From Dreissena polymorpha (Eukaryota; Mollusca; Bivalvia; Myida; Dreissenidae): a stretch of DNA of 64,000 nt. Positions 25,921 through 37,900 of the stretch are shown piece by piece; position 1 is the first letter of the stretch, and each line of letters starts with the position of its first letter. Both the position numbers and the translations under genes were made by a program. The DNA is taken from the NCBI RefSeq assembly GCF_020536995.1, contig NC_068359.1, positions 101,847,384 to 101,911,383 on the forward strand, given 5' to 3'. A model generated the notes under the pieces. That model saw only the letters and a list, made by a program, of their open reading frames with translations. It had not been told where the DNA came from and made no database searches.

Positions 25921-25941
25921 ATGAGGATATCGATGTACCTG
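25921..25941 (+). CDS. Exon 1: start of signal peptide
   Basis: Codes MRISMYL and ends at a strong donor (CTG-GTGAGT), phase 0. An ATG 12 bp upstream (25909) is in another frame; reading from it would not give a signal peptide, so 25921 is preferred. Confidence 0.75.
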
Positions 25942-28900
25942 GTGAGTAAATTTTGATATTGTTTCAGTTGTGAAATATTATTGTTCTTATATATTTATAA
26001 TACATTCACGTAACTACCGATGCTACTTTTACTAGGAGCGTGCCGCTGCTGCTACATATCCTACTGCTATTACTACTGCTACTTCTACTACTATAAGTTA
26101 TTTTATTTTTTTTTAACAAATTGAGATTTTAAATAAAAACGTTGTGTTGCTTAATAAAGAGCAAAAATTTGTTTGGTTAATTCATCTGAACACAGCGAAG
26201 TTCCGAATTTTTTCTAAATATCTACTCCAGATTTATGTTAAACGAACTGCTTATTGACAATTAGGTTGAATTTACTTACTACTTTATTTCATCACTTGTT
26301 TTCACGTTGTTAAGCTTATGTTATTTGTGCTCCCACCAATACGAATTAAGCTTTAGTAACTTTTATGTCCTTATTTCCACCATACTTTATTGATGGTTTT
26401 TATATTATGTTACTTGCTTTATGTTTTATATTTGTGATTATATATGTCATACTGTAATCGAATAGAATAACTGTATTTAGCCAATCAAAAGTATGTATGA
26501 CTTTTGATTGGCTCAATAAAGTTATTATATTCTATTCTACTAAACTTGGAGACAGTTAGTAAAATTACAATAATTTGTATATCTAAGAACTGTTTTTAGA
26601 TTTTAGTGGTTCATTTGAAACTGCTTGTTGCTGGCGGAGTTTGGGCGGCCCGAAAGTGTACTCGGGTATGTATTTTCTCATCGTAGTAGATAAAATACAT
26701 ATGTATCAGTGTCTACCTATATCGACAGTATTTTACCTCATATAAATCTATTAACTCTTTACCACTTAGATACGTATTTAACCCTTTACCACTTAGATAG
26801 GCATGTGGACGCATTTGTAGTCCCTAAGAAAGTTAAATTTAATTACAGACCTTTCTGACTAGATTCAAGTTATAAAGGCTTCATTTCCATCCCTTAGATA
26901 CTGATGAGCAGCAAACAGCATAAAACCTGAACAGACTGAGAGTTACTCGCATGCTGCTCTGGTTTTATGCTGTTTGCACATAGCCAATTACACTTGGCTT
27001 CGTATGGGGGAAAAGGTTAAAAGTGTCATAGTTTGTCTGCATGCCATCTTGTCTTGTAGGCAACTTCCTCCAGCGACTGACCAAAAGGGACACAATGTAT
27101 TGGAATCACACACGGATTTTCACAAAAGGAAATCTTTGAATGTTTGTGTATGTAGGCGCTTTATTCTATTGTTATATCTTTGTTTAAGTAATGCAAACAG
27201 CAAAAACATTAAACTATAACTAGTATGATATTTGTTGATCTAGTTTTATGATCGATGTATGAACAAATATAAGTCAAATTTAAAATCTCATATGTTTAAC
27301 TGAAATAGAATTTCCTTTGACCAATACAATTGTTTACTCCACAAAACAGAATGCAATAAAAGTGACTATAATGCTGACTTTTTAAAATTTAAACTTTTAT
27401 GTTATCATAGGTGCTTTTCCATCGATTATGTATGTAAACAGGGGCGTATCTAGCATTTTGTAGCTGTAGAACCGGATATGATACATAAAAACGGGGGGGT
27501 TCGGGGGTCCTCCCCCTGAAATTTGTTTAATCCTATAACGCCTGTGGTGAGATTTGAAGCATATCTAGTCAAGATATAAGATATGTAAATATTAGACTTT
27601 GGCCTGCTTTTCTTTGATATTTTACTGTTTTATCTCATTGTCAGAGAACTAAATTTTGTTTTTGTTCGGCATCAAGGGACCGAACCGACCCGTAATCAGT
27701 CAATCGATCGGGATACGGGGGCAAGTGCTTTATTTGAAATTTCCGCGGTCATCAACATCATTCGGAATGTTTCTTAAAAATCAAACGATTATGGATTACA
27801 ACTTGCTGTAGTGTTGACAGGGAGACAAGTAGATCGTCATGTAGATCTAAGTTAACTTGTAACAGCAAGTCAAGGGAAAAGAAGCGAGCTAGAATCTATG
27901 CACACTGAAAGAAGTAGAGTTGATAATTGGAAGATATGTCATTTGAACACGACCATAATCCATTGTCTGAGGATTATGTGAATATGAATTGCAGATTTCT
28001 AACAACTAACTCTCCTCAGGGTCAATATTTAAATACGTTTTTTTAAGTTGAAGCATTTTTATTTGTTTCATGTTTCAAAAAAATATATGCCCGGGCCAGC
28101 TGTGCCTAATAGCAGCTACGCCCCTGGTTTTTTATTACTGGCCATAACTATATTGTTTGATTCCATACATCGCGTAAAACATTGTTTACGTTAATGTATG
28201 TATTAAGCCCCTCTTGCCGCTGGACGCACGTGTGACCCTACTCTCACCAACGTGGAGGCTTGCCAAACAGGACTCAGCTGCCAGGAAGACAAATGTGACA
28301 AGAAAGGGCGCAATTGTAGATACACCTGTCAGCCATTCGGTACTGTGAAACATAAACTTAAATATTTGACGTATGATGTGCATAAGTTTAGCCGTTTGTG
28401 TTATTCTTTCTTTCGTGTCCCGATATGGTTAAGTTGTAATTGTATTCAAGTTTCCTTAAAACTAGTACATTCATACTAGTTATCTCAAAGACAATACGCC
28501 AGTGTTAATTTAGTCCATTAAGTCGACTTCTTTAACATGTTAACCGTCGTCTTTAAAATGTATTTTAAATTGAAAGAGCTACCATTTTCAATTTTGGTTA
28601 TTGTGTATATTTTAATAAACGGGTATTATTTATGATTCTACATCATTGGTCATTTTGAAATGGTTTTTAATAACTATGATGGCGTATATCGTTAGACATA
28701 ATGATTTACACGTGTGACACGTGTACAAAAGTAATTATAAATGGTTGGAAAAAAAAATTAAGCGCTAATTGTTACTATTAAATTTGACTTATATAGCGTT
28801 CATGAAGTATTACATCGTGGTTCTTATTCTTACTCTTACGCTTACGCTCTTACGGGAATGGTGGGCATTAGAGATCGTTAACAAAAGTCTGAAAACACTA

Positions 28901-31900
28901 TATGTATGTTTTATTTATTTTATTTTCCAGAACAACCATTTATGACCTGTACGAGTAGTATCTGGGCATCACGTTATGAATACACGGAGGAAGGAGCCTC
29001 GGTGAACGGAACGATTACCGGAATAAACCCCCTTCGGAAGAAACCCCCTTCGCTAAAAACGGCAGGGCGGAAGAAACCCCCTTTCATAGTTTGCATACGC
29101 GGAAGAAACCCCCTCGCTAGTTTTGCATACGCGGAACAAACCCCCTTCGAGTTTTCAGACAGGCGGAATAAACCCCCCTTCGTGTTTTCAGACAGGCGGA
29201 ATAAACCCCCTTCCTAAGTGTTAAGTCTTTCCCTTGAACATGTCGGCGGCATGGGTGTGCTCTGTCACTGACTTCACTACGGTGAGCTGAAACATAAAGC
29301 ATACATATCGATGAAACAGGTCAATCGTTTTACTTATAATATCAAGTACTTATTCATTTGTCCGAGCCTTTTAAAAAATGTCAATATGACTAATATAGCG
29401 ATACTCAGATGTGACGAATTGGAATTTTATGCAAAATTAATATTATATAAAAATAATCGCAATACATGGGTTTTGTAGAAAAAGACTCATTTATTTTTGA
29501 GTATAAGTACATGATATAATATTACTTACCTCTAGATCAGTGGTAGCAATAGCACGGCATTTCTGTGAACCCCGTTGGTCACACTCCCAACGCTGGCTAA
29601 CCGCTGACTTTGCTTTCTTTCGTGTAGCAGTACCCCTAGTAACACAACTTCTGCCCACCCTTGTTGTTCTTGATGATCTCCATTATTGATATATTCGAAA
29701 TACCAACGATGTGTATATATATACATACCAATTAATCGAGCAAATGTAATTAAAAAAAACTGTACATAACTTCACACGAGCCGCAAAGGCACAACATGAC
29801 ACAACTTCTCATCATTATCTACAATAGCCGGTACATTAAAGGACCTTTTATATAATTAAATGCAGGTGCGAATATCTATTTCCAAACTGTTATGTGCTGA
29901 GTAAAGAGGTGTACCGGCCGTTTGTTCACAAGTTGTTAATGATGAGATGCTCGTGTGAATTTGTCTTGCACGCGTTTCAGTGAGATTATACCATTTTATA
30001 TGCGTTAACTTGTACTTGATTGATAAAAATATCAAACACACAAAATTAGCGCCCAGAGCCGATAGTGACGAAGATATTTCGTACATATTTTCCTATAATA
30101 ACCGAAGCATTCGTCTTTAAAAAAAAATTGAATCATGCAAAAAAACGTGCTTCCCAAGAACTTTTTGAAAATGAAAGTGAATTTCTGTAAACAATTACCG
30201 TGCGTTTAAATGTAACTAAATCGTCTGGAAGGGGGTTTGTTCCGCTATGGAAGGGGGTTTATTCCGCCTGTCTGAAAACTCGAAGGGGGGTTGTTCCGCC
30301 TAGGCAAAACTAGCGAGGGGGTTTCTTCCGGGTATGCAAACTATGAAAGGGGGTTTCTTCCGCCCTGCCGTTTTTAGCGAAGGGGGTTTCTTCCGGAGGG
30401 GGTTTCTTCCTGTCATCGAACGGAACTATTGGCGACCTTATTGCGGCAATACAGAGAGGCGACGATGTTAAAATGTTTGAGAACGGATACCGTTTTTTCT
30501 ATACCCAGAAGGTCACGTACTCTAACCCCCTGACAGCACCGGTAAGTTACACAATTGTATTTAAAGCATGATGAAGAAAGAGTTTAACTTTTTTATTGCA
30601 GCATTTCGGAGTACTGTTGCGTTTTGGTTGTATTAAGCGTGTGCCGATGTGGACACAAATTATGGGTTTAAGCTAAAGAAAATCTTTAAACAACTAGCCA
30701 ATGACTATTTTGTATGTATAAGCACTTAATTGAAAAAATATGCAATGCATTACATATACATATATAAGTTTCGGTATTTATTCACCGAACTAATATCAGT
30801 TCAGCTTGAAACACGTGTTAGGGCTAAAAATGTGCACGACGTTTATGTTTTCGAGACCGTGTCTAGTGTAGAAACGTCTTTGTTTATTTAGACAACGACA
30901 TACGCCAGAGCTTGCACAGACGTCTACAAAACGATATTTTACAAAATATCTACTAAATATAAGAATTTGTAAGTTTAACTCATTAAAAGGACCTTTTCAA
31001 AGATTGTGCATGTATTGAAGTTTGTCTTTAAATGCTTCAATTTGATAAATGTAAACATTGGATCTAACTAGCTCGAGAAATGTTCAAAAATGAAATTAAA
31101 GAAAAAGTAAAGCTCAACTGGGCTCGAACCACTTAACCTTGGAGTAAAAGTCTAACTCTTAGACCAGGATTGCTTATATAAAGTGATGTATTTTATACTT
31201 TATATAAGCAATCCTCGTTGTGTCACAAACTTTAACTATAACATCAGAACTCTCAAAATTATTCAATTTATCTGCGTTTGTAACGCTTTATAATTTTCAG
31301 GTTTTTAAATCGTCAAATAATGTATATACTGGATATTTTAGAGCATGGTTAATGTTCAGTATTACTTTTTCCTCGCAAATATCATAACAACAACAAAAAT
31401 TTTCAAATCTGAAATAAAATAATAATCAGTTTTGTCAAGTTACCAAAACGTGGAAAGCTCCCTTTAAGCCATTGTGTAACATCTGTTGAGAACTATTTAG
31501 ATCTCAGGGACATATAGGCTTGTATTGCTTGATATTCAATGGTCATCATAAAAACTGAACATATACAATAACAATTAAAAAATAGGAGGGTGTTCGTCCA
31601 AAATTAAGGGTTACATTGAAAAAAAAACTTCAATCGGGTATAACACTGGGTTGTCTCTTCACATAACCTAACCAATTAATAAAAGTAGCCATTTTCAAGT
31701 GACCTGATCTTTGTTTTTCGTAATATATCGTGATCGACTTATTGGATTGTATGGAGTTATTAAGAGTCGCAAGATTGCGATCAATGTGTGTTAGGTTCCT
31801 TCCCTGTTCGCTTTTATTTTGAAGTGACACGTGAGGCAAAACGCGATTTTGTCTTTTTTATATATATATATAATGTCACATTAAAGGTGAAAATGAACCA

Positions 31901-34900
31901 TATTTCTATGTGTGGTTTAACTTTTTGTACTTTATTATCGTCGTTAATCACCTTTCGTTATTATTTACCTATTTAACATTGTCAGCCATGTTGTATACAA
32001 AGTGATTTGTGAAAATTTAACGCTTAAAAGTCAGCTTAAAATGCGGGTCCCTAGGAGAAAAAGTTAAATTCCCATAGCATTCCTCGACTTATTAAAAAAT
32101 ATTACATGTACGCTTATTTACCCTTACGAGCTTTCACGACTAGCTAAAAAGTGTTATATATATGAAGCTGTCGGTGACGGTGTTGGCCAACCGGGTTTGT
32201 ATATACTTATTCTGTTTATGAACACATTTTTTCAGTGAAAAATATGTCATATTATATGTTTCATTGAATTGTATTCTATGTTCCACTGCAAAGCATATTA
32301 TAAAGTTTATCAAAATAGCCGATATAAGCTTTTCTTTTTATCTGAATATAATTATTTTTCAGAACGTTGATACTCAGTCATCGATTGTTGCCTATTCATA
32401 CAGCCTTCCCTGTCATATACATTCCACTGACGGACGTTTCGAATTTCAAGTTACATTCCTGGGTGACAATTTCAAGTATTCTGGCACATACCGGGCTAAC
32501 GGAAATTATTTTACTAGGTAAACTGATTGTGTTATTTATGTTCTTAAAATGAGTGTTGTTAACGCTGTGAAATGTGAAATATTCAGTGGCTGTACGTTCT
32601 CTTGAGACAGTTCATCATTTGCCTTAAAATTGCTTTCTATTACGACATTTAAGAAGACTGAATATGTTATTTGAGCGTGAATAAAAGGTCCACGTAGCAA
32701 GGTTTTTAGGAACACACATTGTGTCATTTAATTAAGATTTAAAACAAATGTGATTGTTCAAAAGGTTTTGTCAAATTTGCCCGTGATTGTGCATGACTTA
32801 AGTATTAGCAATTGTGTGTGCGTGTGTGTTTGTGTGTGTGTGCGTACGTGCGTGTGTGCGTGCGTGTGTGTGTGTGGGTGCGTGTGCGGATGTGTGCGTG
32901 TGTGGGGGGTGGGGGATGCGGTTGTGTGTGCGCGTGCGTGTGTGTGGGGAGGGTGTTTTGCAATCAACGTTAAAACCTCAACATCAAATTTAACGACGAG
33001 AGAAAAGCGCCGTAGCAGAGTCCAATTTTACCACTTAAACCGATTTGTTTGATTTTGCAATGGTACTTTTTAGGCAATTGACACCAAATATAGCAATACT
33101 GAAATTCCAGAAACATTATCTTGACAGTAATTCCGTAGACTGTCAGCTTGTTTTGTGCAATAAGGCGAACCATTCTCCTAGCAGAGTTGTCGTTCGTGCC
33201 TCAACATACGCACCGCAGTGTAAGGGAACTTCATAAAACGAAACACAAGTAAAATGATTAAAGCTGCGGTTATAGTATAAGAACGGTCATTGCAAATAAT
33301 TCGGGACTAAAACATTCTTAAACAAAGACAACATTTTACATGTAGCGATGTTTTTAACATGTATGCATATACATATCTGCTGTTATACGCGCCCTCCTTT
33401 TAGACTAGTTTTACTCGAGGTATTAAAAGTGTCTCGGTAGGCTCACTTTGCAGAGACGCATTCAACTTTTCTATCCAAAGACTTACTTAACCTATGACAT
33501 TACATTATAGATCCAAACAACACCACCATTTAAGCAATGCTGTGAATATCGTGATAATCGATCTCAAGAAACATTTGCAGGAGAGTAATTTGTGTGGACG
33601 TCAGCTAGTATTATAAGATAAAAGACATTCATACAAACAGTGACAGTGGTATTTGAATAACAAAATTAAGTTTGTATCGATTGCGTGAATGCATTTTGCA
33701 TATGAACAATCCATCAACACCTGTTTTAAGCACACTTTAGTTTTTATATTTCATATATTTTATTTTCAGACCCAGAAATTATATTTCTGATAATATTAAA
33801 TACCTTGGAATACAATTTGTCATACAGTTATGCCGATTCAATATAATTATTCGAATGTATTTGCGTGCACTTTTCACCGTGGATTTGTGTTTCAGACCGA
33901 GATTTCACCAAGTGTCCGAAATTAGCCAGCTACTGACTTCAATAAACAATGGCGCCAGTGTCAAGGTCTGTGTAGAGAACCAATACTTTGAACTGCACAA
34001 TGTTTCGGTGGATTCTGCTACAGTTTCGGGTACGTTTAGGAGGATTTCATGTGAAAATATTAATCTTTAAACATTTGGTAATACTTGTTGTACATGCTTC
34101 AATACGCGTATTTATTACTATTTCTAACGCAGGTATGTCCGTCTGGGAAATTCGTGACAAAAATGATGGTCGATCATTCAACGACACATTTCAACGAGTG
34201 TACCGAATTTTCAACCAAAGATTGACCGAGAACAGCATGGAGGGAGCAAGGTTGGTTGTTCGTATATGCGTTGTCAGATTGTTGTGGTTTCTTATGAGCA
34301 AGATCCGTTAAAATCAAACTTTAGAATACAGTTGACATTGAATTTGGCTGCGTACCCGATTGAATTAAAAAGGGTATGGAAGCATATTGAGAGAATGATT
34401 GGTGCCGAAATGGTGCAAGCATAGCCGGCTTAGAAAAAGAAATAGGGCGAGCTTCAGCGGTTTGTCCATTTACTTTATCAGGTTAACTCTTTCAGTGCTG
34501 GAACCGGATTTTGAAGGCCTTTGCAAACAGTTTGGATCCAGATGAGACGCCACAGAACGTGGCGTCTCATCAGGATCCAAACTGTTTGCTATTCTGATAG
34601 TATTCTTTGAAAAAAAACGAAGAAAATGCGAGTTTTAGAAATTCAGCAGACGACAATTTAGCAGACGACAAATTTCCCAGCATGCAAAGGGTTAATTGAA
34701 TGCATCACATTAAACGAGGGACGATTGACTACAGCCTTAATATATAAACGAGACCCTTTATGAGCCCCTTACATATACGTGTTCATGAAGACCGCTAAAG
34801 TTTAACTGGCTAAAACTCGCTTGCAATATTTCCATATTAAATTATAAAGGTTTTAATGTTTTACAATAAAAAAATGATCGCAAAAAGTAACGCTTGTAAA

Positions 34901-37900
34901 TATCTTCTCTATCTTTCATTCTTGGCTCCGAGAAAAATTGTAGTATTTCCTTGTAGCTACAAGTGGTACACAACTGAGCAACAAAGCTATGAGCGAAGAA
35001 CCAACCTGAATCTGACCTGGTTTGTGGACACGTGCTGGGATGTTGTGTACGAGAACAAGGTCATAATACACCAAATAGTTTCCCTATATAATTCAATGTA
35101 AAAGCGACAACTTTGAGCGAAAATAAATGCAACCTTTTGCACATAGAGACCCCCATAACCATACCTTTTCTTAAAGGCCATTCTAAGCGGAATCGATTTA
35201 TGCAATAAAAAAGATATGTCATGTACAATGCAAGAAAGAACTTGACACAAATCAAAATCGACTGTTTTTGCAACTTTTTTTTTCGGCCGTTTCTTAGTGG
35301 AATGTAACCTTTTCTAGTGCAATGGTTTACTATAGTCTTCAAGTGTGTCATATTTCAGGGATTCAGTGGTGAACACCTATTCATGCCCTACCATTATCTC
35401 CGCAAGATAACACCTGAATAATGGTAAAAAGTGTAAAACAGGCCTTCCTGTCAACTATGATATTTTTTTAGAGAGTACAGCCCTACATGAAGCGATCATT
35501 TAGTGTATTGTAACCTATAAGACAACGTTTACTGTTAACATCTCGAAAAATAAGCACTTCTCGATACTTATAAACCTATTTTCTATGTGCATGCCAATTT
35601 TCAGACCGATCTTTCACGTAGAAATGCTTGAAAATGCATTTTATTATAACGCCTGATAAGCCATGTGGCTTTCGCGTTCGGAGCTTTGATTTATAACGGG
35701 CGTTCAGGCGTAAAACGATTACCCTAAATAACTACAATCGGTCAAAATACTGGAATATTGTTACAAGCTATGTAGAAAAAGAAGTAAACAACTATTAAAA
35801 CGTGTTCATGAGCTCTTTCAGCACAAATTGTTGCGATTTGAGATGCTCAAGACGAGTTTTTGTACATTTTTTTCTTATTTTCCTCTGAAAACGTATTTTT
35901 TTCTTAAAAACTCACGATGCTCCTTAAATTCGTGAAACAAACGCATTTATTCCGCGAAATTTGCCAAAACGCATCATATCTCACTAAAAAAATGATGATT
36001 TTCGGTAAATACAGCTTCTTTGTGACTAGGCCTGGTTTTGCGTTTAGGTCATAATACACCAAATAGTTTCCCTATATAATTCAATGTAAAAGCGACAACT
36101 TTGAGCGAAAATAAATGCAACATTTTGCACATAGAGACCCCCATAACCATACCTTTTCTTAAAGGCCATTCTAAGCGGAATCGATTTATGCAATAAAAAA
36201 GATATGTCATGTACAATGCAAGAAAGAACTTGACACAAATCAAAATCGACTGTTTTTGCAACTTTTTTTTTCGGCCGTTTCTTAGTGGAATGTAACCTTT
36301 TCTAGTGCAATGGTTTACTATAGTCTTCAAGTGTGTCATATTTCAGGGATTCAGTGGTGAACACCTATTCATGCCCTACCATTATCTCCGCAAGATAACA
36401 CCTGAATAATGGTAAAAAGTGTAAAACAGGCCTTCCTGTCAACTATGATATTTTTTTAGAGAGTACAGCCCTACATGAAGCGATCATTTAGTGTATTGTA
36501 ACCACAACCGCGATGGCATCGCAGTGTCTGAATCCTCTGCCGCACTCCTGGCAGCAGTGAGAGCCGGTAAAAGGATCAAAGTTCGCATAGGACAAACCTT
36601 TCATCAGGTCAGTCTCATGACGTGGCTGAAGCTTACCAACTTATTAATAAAATGACATCAATCCTAAAGATAAGTACGAAAATAAACAATTGAAATGTCG
36701 TAGCTATGGCGAGATAAGAATCGGAATAAATGGTGCAGGTAAGCAATAAGTGGTCACAATCACAGAAAGACAGAAAAAAATCAAATAATTTGACGTTTGG
36801 AATAATAAACAAACGATTGTATTTAGTTTTGAGCTCACCTGAGCACATTGTCCTCATCGGCAACTTTTAGGAAACCGTGATGCCCGTCATTACGTGTGAG
36901 GTGTGTGCTTGCGTGTGTACTTCACGGTATGATTCTTGGGTGTTTCAAACGTTTCTGTCCGTTGCAAATGTAAGTAGTCAGAGATATACAAGGTTTTACA
37001 AATGAAAACTTAAAAAAAAACTATTCCTTCCAGAGAGAAAAAAAGTCGGGAATTAAATATGTCGTGTGTACCATCATTTAATTGACCTCGCCATTGGGTT
37101 GCGTTTTTCCTTACATTATGCACGAACATATATCAAATTTCCTCGTCTGAAAACACAAGGTTCACACATTTTGATATTTGGTGTGCACAACATTTGGTGG
37201 TTCCCTACCAAGTTTGTTTAAATCATGTTCCCGGGGTTTAGCTTGCAACTTGCACTATATATAGTGAATACTCTAAAAATCTTTCCTAATCAACCGCCAG
37301 GCACAGAAATTTGGATATTTGCTATGGAAACTTTCCCTTTTTTGTTCATCTAACATAAAACATGAACACCCGGAGGCGAGCTATTGTTTGTTTATATGGT
37401 TTTAATGCAACCTTGTGAATACTCTAGACTAGCGATAGTTTTCCATACAAGCATCATGAAACTTGTTCAGAGCATTTGTGCTAATAAAATCTTGGATGAT
37501 TTCTACAATGATTATCAAAACTACAACAAAAGCGGCACATCACAGCTAAGTTCCTTTTGAAATCAGGTGCGCGACCAATTGGCCTATGGTCCTCCTGTTT
37601 TGCGTATTTTTTCAGGCGAACTTTATTACCATAAGCACCGACGACGTCCTAACGATACAGGTATTGGACAGCATGAACGACAACCTACAGGACCCAACTT
37701 GGCAATGGCTGTTCGTGTCCACTAGCGGAAAGGTGACCACCGTCAGGCACAAAATCGGTGACAAAAACGCAATATCCGCAAAAACTGACAATACTGTGGC
37801 ATTGACTTGGTTTGTGGAACTCCGCGATCGGTCAAACGGTAAGCCGATGTTGTTTTTTTTTTGTTGTTGTGTGGAATCTTGGCGTATTCAACTGATAATT

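Noticed and set aside
28906-29217. Continuation of exon 4's frame into the transposon (a Pro-Pro-Phe repeat protein)
   Set aside because: The repeats are the AAACCCCCTT subunits of the element's inverted end. The frame stops inside it and the exon resumes after the second target copy.
33855-34070. Independent gene starting at the ATG near 33855
   Set aside because: The open stretch before 33896 has no signal peptide, and an acceptor at 33894-33895 in the exact phase left by exon 5 explains it better.
34987-36339. Paired minus-strand frames of 64-96 codons at 35.0-35.4 and 36.0-36.3 kb that are almost identical
   Set aside because: They lie in the two direct terminal repeats of the element in exon 9 and have no recognisable domain. 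Their similarity reflects the repeat, not a gene family.
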